This document shows positions 1-5,663 of a stretch of DNA of 8,127 bases, in pieces (within the stretch, counting starts at the first letter, position 1; each line of letters opens with the position of its first letter). The stretch lies in contig JBKPFS010000131.1 in NCBI GenBank assembly GCA_046728935.1, forward strand, positions 1 to 8,127, read 5' to 3'. The translations under genes were made by a program, and so were the position numbers. This DNA comes from DATAFO01 sp046728935 (GTDB lineage Bacteria > Actinomycetota > Thermoleophilia > Solirubrobacterales > 70-9). Under the pieces are notes generated by a model. The model was not told the DNA's origin. It searched no databases and saw only the letters and a program-made list of their open reading frames with translations.

Positions 1-57
1 TTGAACCAGGCGCCGGCGCTTGTTCAGGCTGAGCGCGGCGTTAGCGTGGAGCTTCAT
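1..57 (-). CDS. IS481-family transposase, N-terminal fragment (runs off window)
   Basis: The minus strand reads MKLHANAALSLNKRRRLVQ and stays open to the window edge, so the rest of the gene lies to the left of position 1. This opening matches the conserved N-terminus of IS481-type transposases, where an 'M-K/L-H-x-N-A-A-L' start precedes a helix-turn-helix and then a DDE integrase core. Only the first 19 residues are visible, so whether the enzyme is intact cannot be judged. The ATG is supported by a strong Shine-Dalgarno sequence, GGAGGT, 6 nt upstream (plus-strand positions 64-69). The family assignment comes from recognising this N-terminal motif. The catalytic domain was not seen. Confidence 0.8.
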   Translation of the reverse strand, partial: MKLHANAALSLNKRRRLVQ

Positions 58-91
58 CCGGTGACCTCCTTGAGGCTGGGTGGGGTAGACA
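1..91 (-). mobile_element. Terminal part of an IS481-like insertion sequence
   Basis: The transposase start and about 34 bp of leader are present. The outer boundary is a guess. On the minus strand a TGTCTACC-type end begins near position 91, and many elements of this class begin with TG. No target-site duplication can be checked because the other end lies outside the window. The boundary falls at the centre of a longer inverted repeat (53-120), so it could lie further right. Confidence 0.45.
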
Positions 92-120
92 CCCCCAGCC
101 TTCAAGGGGGCCCGGATGAA
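53..120. repeat. 68-nt imperfect inverted repeat spanning the transposase start
   Basis: Three blocks pair perfectly. Positions 53-61 (TTCATCCGG) pair with 112-120, 68-73 (CCTTGA) with 102-107, and 74-80 (GGCTGGG) with 94-100. A one-base bulge lies at 101, an internal loop covers 62-67 and 108-111, and the centre is around 86-88. The left arm holds the transposase Shine-Dalgarno sequence and ATG. The right arm, read on the plus strand, is a degenerate copy of the same leader and also has an ATG (116). The structure could be two insertion-sequence ends lying head to head, or an RNA hairpin that limits transposase translation. It could also help terminate the minus-strand gene that stops at 143. 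Confidence 0.7.
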
Positions 121-142
121 ACAACGGGCTCAGGGATTACAG

Positions 143-898
143 CTAGCCTGGAAAGTGCCCTTCGTTCTCGTCGGTGAGGATTAGCGCCCGACCTTGCGCG
201 AACACCGTGAAGCGGTAGTTGAGACGCTTCCTGAGCTCGACGGACCCGCTACCGGTCAAGCTGTAGCCGGGGAACGCCGAGGAGAACCGGCACGAGAACT
301 TCGATCGGGTTCGCCGCCGACAGCGATTTTCGAGGTTCCCCAGGACCCGGTCGGCGAAGCCGTGGCGCTTGAGCGACGCCGGTACGGTCGCGCGCGCGCG
401 GCGAGCCCGCAGGAGCGGGCTCCGGACACGGCTCTCGATGGCCGTGATGGTCCAGGCGCTGTTCGGATCTGGCGAGAGGTACGCACAGAAGGTGTGCAGC
501 CCGGGATTCCTCATCTTCAACCGTCGGGTCTCGTCGAACGCCCCCTCTACCTGCAGGCCCTCGATCACCGTGCGCGTTCGGGACCTTCGCGCGGCCGGGG
601 TGGCGGCACAACCGCCGCCGCGGGGGTCCTCGTACACCCACAGAGTCACCGCCACGTCGGTAAAGCCTTGGGCCCGGATATCGGCGGGCTTACGAACCTC
701 GGGGATTGGATGCACGGACAGCTGCAGCGAGACATCACTGGGCTCGATCGGGGCGCCGGCTCCCTCGACGCCGACGCTCGACGCGCTTGCAGCCCCGGGC
801 TCCGTCGCGCCCCCGGCCCCCATCGCGACCGCGCAGATCGCGATCAGCGCGGCCGGACCAAACCCTCGCCGAATCGGAACATGAAGCGTCAGCTGCAC
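143..898 (-). CDS. Secreted protein of unknown function
   Basis: I do not recognise the family. The predicted 251-residue product begins with a basic stretch (PIRRGFG) and a hydrophobic segment (residues about 14-28). An Ala/Ser-rich region follows, with plausible signal-peptidase sites around residues 35-40, so export through Sec is likely. The mature part has two halves. The first looks beta-rich (LWVYEDPRGGGCAATP, then HTFCAYL) with two cysteines that could form a disulfide. The second is very basic and carries another cysteine pair (NRC, FSCRF) before a beta-rich tail (YSLTGSGSVELRKRLNYRF). The GTG start at 898 was chosen because GGAG lies 9 nt upstream. GTG at 904 is possible, but that GGAG is then only 3 nt away. 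The reading frame continues upstream to 1213, but that would overlap the divergent channel-like gene. Two arginine-rich stretches suggest contact with anionic polymer, which is speculation. Confidence 0.7.
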   Translation of the reverse strand: MQLTLHVPIRRGFGPAALIAICAVAMGAGGATEPGAASASSVGVEGAGAPIEPSDVSLQLSVHPIPEVRKPADIRAQGFTDVAVTLWVYEDPRGGGCAATPAARRSRTRTVIEGLQVEGAFDETRRLKMRNPGLHTFCAYLSPDPNSAWTITAIESRVRSPLLRARRARATVPASLKRHGFADRVLGNLENRCRRRTRSKFSCRFSSAFPGYSLTGSGSVELRKRLNYRFTVFAQGRALILTDENEGHFPG

Positions 899-1028
899 AC
901 GCACATTCTCCGCCAGGCTGGTGCTTCCCGGTTGGCGGCTCAAATACCCGACCGGAGTCGATGACACTCTCGCACGCAGGGGCCCGACCTGAGATCGGGC
1001 CCATTCATCTGCGAGGCTCCCTCGAATC
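899..1028. promoter_or_regulatory. Divergent intergenic region with an 8-bp-stem hairpin
   Basis: This 130-bp gap between two outward-facing genes must hold promoters for both. I see no convincing -35/-10 pair; TTGGCG at 932-937 is the best -35-like string. A perfect hairpin lies at 980-1002: GGGCCCGA (980-987) pairs with TCGGGCCC (995-1002) around a 7-nt loop. It sits 26 bp before the channel-like gene start. It could be a 5' leader structure or an operator. It has no T tract in either direction, so it is a weak terminator candidate. Confidence 0.45.
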
Positions 1029-2096
1029 GTGCGAGTCGTCGTCGGCATCCTCAGCGTCGCGCTGATCGGTCTGATGCTGGCCGAGTTCTTCGTCACCTTC
1101 CTGCTCCCGCGGCGCGTGAGGCGGGACCCACGGATCGCGAGGCAGTTCTTCACCGTCGTCTGGTGGCCCTGGCGCGCCGTCGCAGGGCGGATGTCGAGGA
1201 CACAGGCGGACACGATGCTCGGGATCTTCGGCCCGCTCGGACTCCTCTTCGTCCTCGGCTTCCTGGCTACGGGCGTGATCGTGGGCTTCGCCGGCCTGCA
1301 CTGGGCGGAGCGCTCGGATCTCGGCGCGGCCGATTCAGCGAACTTCGCGAATGACCTCTACTTCAGTGCGGGCTCGTTCTTCACCGTGTCCACGGTGGCG
1401 CAACCAGCCGGCGGCTTAGCGAAGGTGCTGCAGATCGGTGAGGCGGCGTCTGGGTTCGCGGTCCTGTTCATCTCCATCGGTTACCTGCCCGCGCTGTTCC
1501 AGTCCTTCTCGCGTCGGGAGGCAGCGATCTCGCAGCTTGATCCCCGCGCGGGCTCACCCCCCACGGCTGGCGCCCTGCTCGAGCGCTCGGGAGAGCGCGG
1601 CTGGGGAGACATCGACGGCTATCTGCGCGAATGGGAGGTATGGGCCGCCGAGGTGATGGAGACCCAGCTCTCCTATCCGATCGTGGGCTGGTTCCGGTCC
1701 CAGCACGTGAACCAGAACTGGCTCGCGGCGCTGACCACGGTGGTCGACGCCTCGGCGTTCGCGATCGCGTATGCACCCGGCCGATCGGTGGGAGCGGAGA
1801 TGACGTTCGCGATCGGCCGGCACGCGCTGTCCGACCTCGCGTTCACTTACCGGACGACGATCCCTGAGGGCGCAATCGACCGCCTCCCGGATCGCGATCT
1901 CGACGACCTGCTGTCCCGGCTTCGCGCCAGCGGCCTCGACCTCGAGGAGGGCGAGCGGGCCCGCGCGAAGCTGACCAAGCTGCGGGCGAGCTACGAGAAA
2001 TACGCCGTAGCCATCGCCGACCGCCTCGCCCTGGCGCTCCCGGGCTGGCTACCGGGGGAGGACGCAGTGGAGTACTGGCGGATGCACCGGGAGTGA
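1029..2096 (+). CDS. Two-pore-type ion-channel-like membrane protein with degenerate filter
   Basis: The 355-residue product has the layout of actinobacterial proteins annotated as two-pore-domain potassium channel family (Ion_trans_2). A first membrane helix (residues 2-26) is followed by a basic loop with an LPRRVRR motif and a second helix (63-92, ending GLHW). Next come a pore-helix-like segment (NDLYFSAGSFFT, 108-119) and a last helix (141-160, GYLPALFQSF). The conserved cytoplasmic domain begins SRREAAISQLDPRAGSPPTA and continues through LREWEVWAAE, LSYPIVGWFRSQH and NQNWLAAL. The oddity is the filter: where relatives have T-x-G-x-G-D, this protein reads TVSTVAQP (119-126), with both glycines and the aspartate missing. 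Selective K+ conduction is therefore doubtful. The start is GTG, with a weak GAGG (1013-1016) 12 nt upstream. The fold assignment is confident; the function is uncertain. Confidence 0.85.
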   Translation: MRVVVGILSVALIGLMLAEFFVTFLLPRRVRRDPRIARQFFTVVWWPWRAVAGRMSRTQADTMLGIFGPLGLLFVLGFLATGVIVGFAGLHWAERSDLGAADSANFANDLYFSAGSFFTVSTVAQPAGGLAKVLQIGEAASGFAVLFISIGYLPALFQSFSRREAAISQLDPRAGSPPTAGALLERSGERGWGDIDGYLREWEVWAAEVMETQLSYPIVGWFRSQHVNQNWLAALTTVVDASAFAIAYAPGRSVGAEMTFAIGRHALSDLAFTYRTTIPEGAIDRLPDRDLDDLLSRLRASGLDLEEGERARAKLTKLRASYEKYAVAIADRLALALPGWLPGEDAVEYWRMHRE

Positions 2097-2171
2097 GGCC
2101 GGTCGCTTCGCCGAGTACGCGAGGCTAGACACCGCCAATCCGATCGAACCGGGCGAAAGGACGGGCGGGTT

Positions 2172-2200
2172 GTGTGCGTCTTGGCCCTGTAGACGCACAC
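2172..2200 (+). promoter_or_regulatory. Perfect 9-bp hairpin in the leader of the RTX-like gene
   Basis: GTGTGCGTC (2172-2180) pairs perfectly with GACGCACAC (2192-2200) around an 11-nt loop (2181-2191). It lies 48 nt before the start codon of the secreted RTX-like gene and 75 nt after the stop of the channel-like gene. No T tract follows it, so a 5' leader element or a protein-binding palindrome is more likely than a terminator. A GCGAAAGG string just upstream (2153-2160) could cap another small stem. The short string CGCCAATCC recurs at 2133 and 2219. Confidence 0.5.
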
Positions 2201-2233
2201 GATCGCCATGCCGGCGGTCGCCAATCCCGATCC

Positions 2234-2240
2234 GGAGGTG
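2234..2240 (+). promoter_or_regulatory. Strong ribosome-binding site fixing the RTX-like gene start
   Basis: GGAGGTG lies 8 nt before ATG 2249, an optimal spacing. The open frame extends back to 2174, but a signal peptide begins exactly at 2249. This site therefore decides the start. Confidence 0.8.
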
Positions 2241-2584
2241 CAATCCAGATGGCCCCGTTCCCGAGCAGGCTCGCCCTCACTGCCGCGCTGGCGGCAATCG
2301 CGGCGCTCGCGCTCCCCGCCGCGGCAGGCGCGGCTGTGACATCAGACGTCGCCGGCAACACGTTGACCGTGACCGGCGACGGCGCCGCCGACACGATCAC
2401 GCTCGCCGCTACGGGTGGAGTCCTCTCCGTTAACGGGGCCCCCACGACTCTTGCGGCGAATGACAACGCTCAGATCGTCGTCAACGGTGGCGGCGGCGCC
2501 GACATCGTCAACGCAAGCGCCCTGGCAGCCAACGCGTACGGCTCGCTGGCGGTCAGCGGCGGCGAGGGCGACGATCTCATCACG

Positions 2585-2836
2585 GGCGGGGCCGACAACG
2601 ACACCTTGCATGGCGACGCGGGCGACGACCGCCTCGTCGGGTTTCAGGGCACCGACACCGCCTCGGGCGGCGACGGCAACGACGTGATGGCCTGGAACAA
2701 CGGAGACGGCACCGACGTCAACGACGGTGACGCCGGGAACGACGAGGTCGAGGTCAACGGGGCCCCGACGGCCGGCGATGCGTTCACCGCCAAGCCAGGC
2801 ACCCAAGCCGGTCGGGTCCAGTTCAATCGCACGAAT
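2585..2836 (+). repeat. Internal duplication, copy 1 (RTX-like protein residues 113-196)
   Basis: This copy runs from GGADNDTLHGDAGDDRLV through AWNNGDGTDVNDGDAGNDEV and VEVNGAPTAGDAFT to GRVQFNRTN. It aligns with copy 2 (3014-3268) with a single one-residue gap at an offset of 143 residues. The shared core is WNNGDG, followed by EVNG-PTAGD-FT and later RTN. Confidence 0.8.
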
Positions 2837-3013
2837 CTGGGCCTGTTCGGGATCGACTTCACCGCCGAGCGGCTGACGGTCAACGGCCTCGGCGGCGACG
2901 ACGTCTTCACCACCCAAGACCCTCCGGGCCTTGCCGGACTCACGAGCGTCACGCTGAACGGCGGCGCCGCGAACGACAACCTCTTCGGTGGTGATGGCGC
3001 CGACGTCATCAAC

Positions 3014-3268
3014 GGCGGCGATGGCGCCGACGCCCTCTTCGGGGGCGCGGGTGACGACCGCCTGGTCGGCGATCGCGGCGCGGATTCCTTCTCCGGCGAC
3101 GACGGCGACGACCTGCTGGTGTGGAACAACGGCGACGGCAGCGACGAGGAGGACGGCGGCAACGGGTTCGACCGCGTCGAGGTCAACGGCTCGCCGACCG
3201 CGGGCGATACGTTCACCGTCAACCCCGACGCGACTCATCAGGGTCGCGTGTTGCTTCAGCGCACGAAC
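3014..3268 (+). repeat. Internal duplication, copy 2 (RTX-like protein residues 256-340)
   Basis: This copy runs from GGDGADALFGGAGDDRLV through VWNNGDGSDEEDGGNGFDRV and VEVNGSPTAGDTFT to GRVLLQRTN. It matches copy 1 residue for residue in the WNNGDG and PTAGD motifs. The frameshift lies four codons beyond the end of this copy. Confidence 0.8.
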
Positions 3269-4054
3269 CTCGTCGCCTTTCACCCTCACCCTCCTCGAGC
3301 CGCAGCCGGGCGACGACGGCATCGAGGCCCTCGTGGTGAACGGCGGCGCCGGCGCCGATCAGCTCACGGTGGCGCCCGGCCTGCCCGAACTGCTCGTCGC
3401 AGCCGACGGCGGCTCCGGCAACGACCTGCTGACCGGAAGCGAGGAGAACGACAGCCTCGCTGGCGGTACGGGTAATGACACACTCGCCCCCGGCGGCTCC
3501 CCCGATGTGGCCGACGGCGGCGCCGGCGAGGATCAGCTGTTCACCCGGGACCGCGTGCCCGATCTGGTGCACGGCGGTGCAGGCACGGACCGCGCCGAGA
3601 CAGACTCGGTCGCGGTCGATGCAATCGACGGTGTCGAGATGCTCGACGCCGCCCCGGCCCCCGATACGTCCGCGCGGCTGCCCAAGCTGGGCAAGGGCAA
3701 GCTCACGCGCAACCACGGCAGCCTGGTCGCCCGCATCCCCGTCTCCTGTCCGATGGCGGAGGCCGGCGGTTGCAGGACGACGCTCACCCTGCTGACGCCC
3801 AAGGCCGTCCGTCTGAGCACCGTGCCCGCGGTGCTGGTGCTCGGCTCAAAGCGGGTCGAGCTCGACCCGGGGCAGCGCTCGGTCGTGAGGATCCACCTCG
3901 CCGGTGCCTTCGGCAAGGAGAAGCACCACAAGCTCCGGGTGCGGGTGCGGATCGAGAGCCGGGACGCAGCGGGCAACGTCGCAACCGGGGCTGAGGTCGT
4001 GGGCCTGAGGGATCGGATTCGCGGATGAACCTCGAGGGCCCGGGCCCCGTAATA

Positions 4055-4074
4055 CCCCGGGACGTTGCCCGGGG
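4055..4074 (+). terminator. GC-rich hairpin after the RTX-like gene
   Basis: CCCCGGG (4055-4061) pairs with CCCGGGG (4068-4074) around a 6-nt loop, 27 nt after the RTX-like stop. The palindrome GGGCCCGGGCCC lies just before it (4036-4047). No T tract follows, as is common for hairpin terminators in GC-rich actinobacteria. It could also lie in the leader of the sigma factor gene, whose proposed start is 34 nt downstream. Confidence 0.45.
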
Positions 4075-4108
4075 GTAGATCTCATACGAAGGCGGGCGAG
4101 GCTCTCCG

Positions 4109-4648
4109 CTGACCGGCGTCGAGCGAATCCTCGACCCCAGCACTCTGGGCGATCACATCGATCGCCTGTATCGGGCCGCGTGGGCGCTCTCGGGCTCGCG
4201 CGCCGACGCCGAAGATCTCGTGCAGGAGACCTTTGCCCGCGTGCTTGCGAAGCCGCGCCGGATCCGCAACGAGGACGACCTCGGCTACCTGCTCCAGGTG
4301 CTGCGCAACACCTTCATCAGCTCGCGGAGGGCGGCGGCGCGGCTGCTCGCACCGGAGACGCTGGCCGAGGATTTCGAACCGGCCGATCCCAGGCCGTCCA
4401 GCCGGCCAGAGCTAGCCGCCGAGGCGCGCGAGGTATTCACGGTGATCGCCAGCCTTCCCGAGCGGTCGCGGGATGCGCTGGTTGCGGTCGATGTCGCTGG
4501 GCTCAGCTACGCGGAGGCCGCGGAGCTCTTCGGCACCAATGAGGCGGCGATCACCTCGAGGCTGTTTCGCGCGCGAGCACGGGTTGCACGGAGGATGGAA
4601 TCGCCGCTCGCGGGCGTCAATTCAGGTAGAGCTCGATCCGATGCATGA
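4109..4648 (+). CDS. ECF-like RNA polymerase sigma factor (sigma-70 family)
   Basis: The product binds core RNA polymerase and directs it to alternative promoters. Region 2 spans about residues 13-80 (LGDHIDRLYRAAWALSGSRADAEDLVQETFARVL, where AEDLVQETF is the typical region 2 core, then YLLQVLRNTF). Region 4 spans about 105-163, with a helix-turn-helix (GLSYAEAAELFGTNEAAITSRLFRAR). There is no extra C-terminal domain, as expected for a small ECF-type factor of 179 residues. The start is unusual. Conserved family sequence (LDPSTLGDHIDRLY) begins near 4130, yet the in-frame stretch from the stop at 4076 up to GTG 4220 contains no ATG, GTG or TTG. CTG 4109, with GAGG 7 nt upstream, is the best candidate. 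Starting at GTG 4220 would delete most of region 2. The gene overlaps the next one by 8 bp, so they are probably cotranscribed and translationally coupled. Confidence 0.85.
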   Translation: MTGVERILDPSTLGDHIDRLYRAAWALSGSRADAEDLVQETFARVLAKPRRIRNEDDLGYLLQVLRNTFISSRRAAARLLAPETLAEDFEPADPRPSSRPELAAEAREVFTVIASLPERSRDALVAVDVAGLSYAEAAELFGTNEAAITSRLFRARARVARRMESPLAGVNSGRARSDA

Positions 4649-5336
4649 CGAAGACGACACCCCGCTGACCGAGCAGGATCTGGCGCTGGCCCGCGAAGGC
4701 GAGGAGCTGATCGCCATGGCGGTGGCGGGTGTCCGCGCCCCGCAGTCCCTGCGCGAGGCGATCGAGCGCGAGCGCGCCGCGACCGGGGCCAGGGAGCCGT
4801 CCCGGCGCGGCCGCCGATGGGCTCTGGCCGCGGCTGGGGTCGCGGGGGCGGCCCTGGCGGCGATCGCAATCGCGATCGCGATCGGGGGCGGGAACACCGA
4901 CCCGTCCCTCAAGGACGTGTATGCGACCGCAAGGCTCGACCCGACCACACCCGGCCCGCGCCCGCTCGGCGGCGATCCGCCCGTGCTCGATGCCAAGGTC
5001 GGCGCGCTCGAGTTCCCCGACTGGGAGCGGAAGTTCGGCTGGACGGCCGTCGGGCGGCGCGAGGACAACCTTTCCGGCCGCCGAGTGACGACGGTCTTCT
5101 ATCGCAACGTCGACGGCGCCCGGCTCGGCTACGCCGTCGTCGCCGGCAACCCCCTAAGCGGCCAACCGGCCGGGCGCACGGTCACGCGCGACGGCAAGAC
5201 CTACCACACCGGCGGCGGCGGCGCGCGCACCACAGTCACGTGGACCCAGCAGGGCCACACCTGCGTGATCGTCGCCCCGTCCACGGTGCCGCGTTCGCGG
5301 CTGCTGAAGCTAGCCGCCTCGCGGAACGTCTTGTAG
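4641..5336 (+). CDS. Single-pass membrane protein, probable anti-sigma factor
   Basis: The 231-residue product has a charged cytoplasmic N-terminus (1-58, with LTEQDLALAREGEELIAMAV and SLREAIERERAA, likely helical). One membrane helix follows (about 60-83, rich in AIAIAIAI), then an extracytoplasmic domain (84-231). It has no zinc-type HxxxCxxC motif and no family name I can assign. The anti-sigma role is inferred from its position: its ATG lies inside the last codons of the sigma factor gene, an 8-bp overlap that suggests stoichiometric coupled synthesis. The topology fits a membrane tether that releases the sigma factor on an outside signal. The outer domain ends with a single cysteine (HTCVIVAPSTVP). 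The Shine-Dalgarno sequence is weak (AGGTAGAG, about 10 nt upstream), which also fits coupling. Confidence 0.8.
   Translation: MHDEDDTPLTEQDLALAREGEELIAMAVAGVRAPQSLREAIERERAATGAREPSRRGRRWALAAAGVAGAALAAIAIAIAIGGGNTDPSLKDVYATARLDPTTPGPRPLGGDPPVLDAKVGALEFPDWERKFGWTAVGRREDNLSGRRVTTVFYRNVDGARLGYAVVAGNPLSGQPAGRTVTRDGKTYHTGGGGARTTVTWTQQGHTCVIVAPSTVPRSRLLKLAASRNVL
4861..4884 (+). repeat. Four tandem 6-nt units inside a membrane helix
   Basis: The units are CGATCG, CAATCG, CGATCG and CGATCG. They encode alternating Ile and Ala in the only membrane helix of the putative anti-sigma factor. Gain or loss of a unit would stay in frame and lengthen or shorten the helix by two residues. Confidence 0.75.
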
Positions 5337-5663
5337 GCGACCGCCGAGAACGCCGATGTCGCTCGGCTCGTCTCGCGCGTGCTCAGATGCCGTGAGATGG
5401 GCGGGGATCAGCTGAGCTCGGGGGAGTTCGGGACAAACAACCGGGTTGCCGTAAGGCCGGCTCTGCATTGGAGCGCAGCAGGCTGGCCGCCGAGTCGATA
5501 GCGGCGGTCGTCGGGCAGTGTCATCGTGACCGCGTGAGGCCGAGGATCAGGGTCGTCGGGCGTAGGCGGCTCAGCGTCAACGCGACGGCCGGCGCCCCGA
5601 AGCTCGCGGCGCGCTCGAATCGGATCAGCCACATCAACGACCCATGATCGCGGTCGGGCCGAG
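5337..5663. other. 327-bp stretch without a supported gene
   Basis: I see no convincing coding sequence, RNA gene or terminator here. An 11-nt direct repeat, GGTCGTCGGGC, occurs at 5506-5516 and 5551-5561. A 37-residue GTG-initiated frame (5534-5647) and a minus-strand frame crossing into the next gene both have compositions that look non-coding. The promoter of the toroid/MarC-like gene is presumably here, but no clear -35/-10 pair is visible. Confidence 0.5.

Larger units (their letters stand above)
2249..4028 (+). pseudogene. Secreted RTX-like calcium-binding protein, broken by a one-base frameshift
   Basis: This is a cell-surface or secreted protein built from glycine/aspartate nonapeptide repeats (GGxGxDxLx, HemolysinCabind type), which bind calcium and fold into a beta-roll. 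Residues 1-28 form a Sec signal peptide (hydrophobic LALTAALAAIAALALP, then AAAGA). Repeat clusters lie at about 104-145 (GGEGDDLI, GDAGDDRLV), 238-290 (GGDGADVIN, GGAGDDRLV) and 387-445 (GGSGNDLL, GGTGNDTL). The C-terminal region (about 475-592) is a separate beta-rich domain with a CPMAEAGGC cysteine pair. The frame breaks at codon 344: TTT at 3278-3280 is followed by out-of-frame sequence. Removing one T restores NLVAF-TLTLLEPQPGDDG and gives 592 residues ending at 4028. As written, translation would stop at 3475 after 408 residues with an arginine-rich nonsense tail. The cause may be a sequencing error or a genuine mutation. The reading frame is otherwise fully conserved on both sides. Confidence 0.85.

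Noticed and set aside
116..184. 22-codon plus-strand frame starting at the ATG in the right arm of the inverted repeat
   Set aside because: Its start context mirrors the transposase leader, but the peptide has no resemblance to a transposase and overlaps the end of the convergent secreted protein gene.
194..964. 256-codon plus-strand open frame opposite the secreted protein gene
   Set aside because: Its product is an Arg/Gly/Pro-rich low-complexity sequence with no domain. The minus-strand gene has a signal peptide, patterned cysteines and a plausible ribosome-binding site.
2133..2220. Possible c-di-GMP (GEMM-type) riboswitch before the RTX-like gene
   Set aside because: A GCGAAAGG loop-like string and a downstream stem are present, but I could not find the conserved GEMM core sequences or a consistent two-helix fold. 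Only the simple hairpin is reported.
2342..3322. 326-codon minus-strand open frame antisense to the RTX-like gene
   Set aside because: It is a by-product of the Gly/Asp-rich codons opposite. It is Val/Ala/Arg-rich and shows no domain, and the plus strand has clear RTX motifs and a signal peptide.
5534..5647. 37-residue GTG-initiated frame in the gap before the toroid/MarC-like gene
   Set aside because: It has an Arg-rich sequence with no ribosome-binding site and no feature supporting translation.
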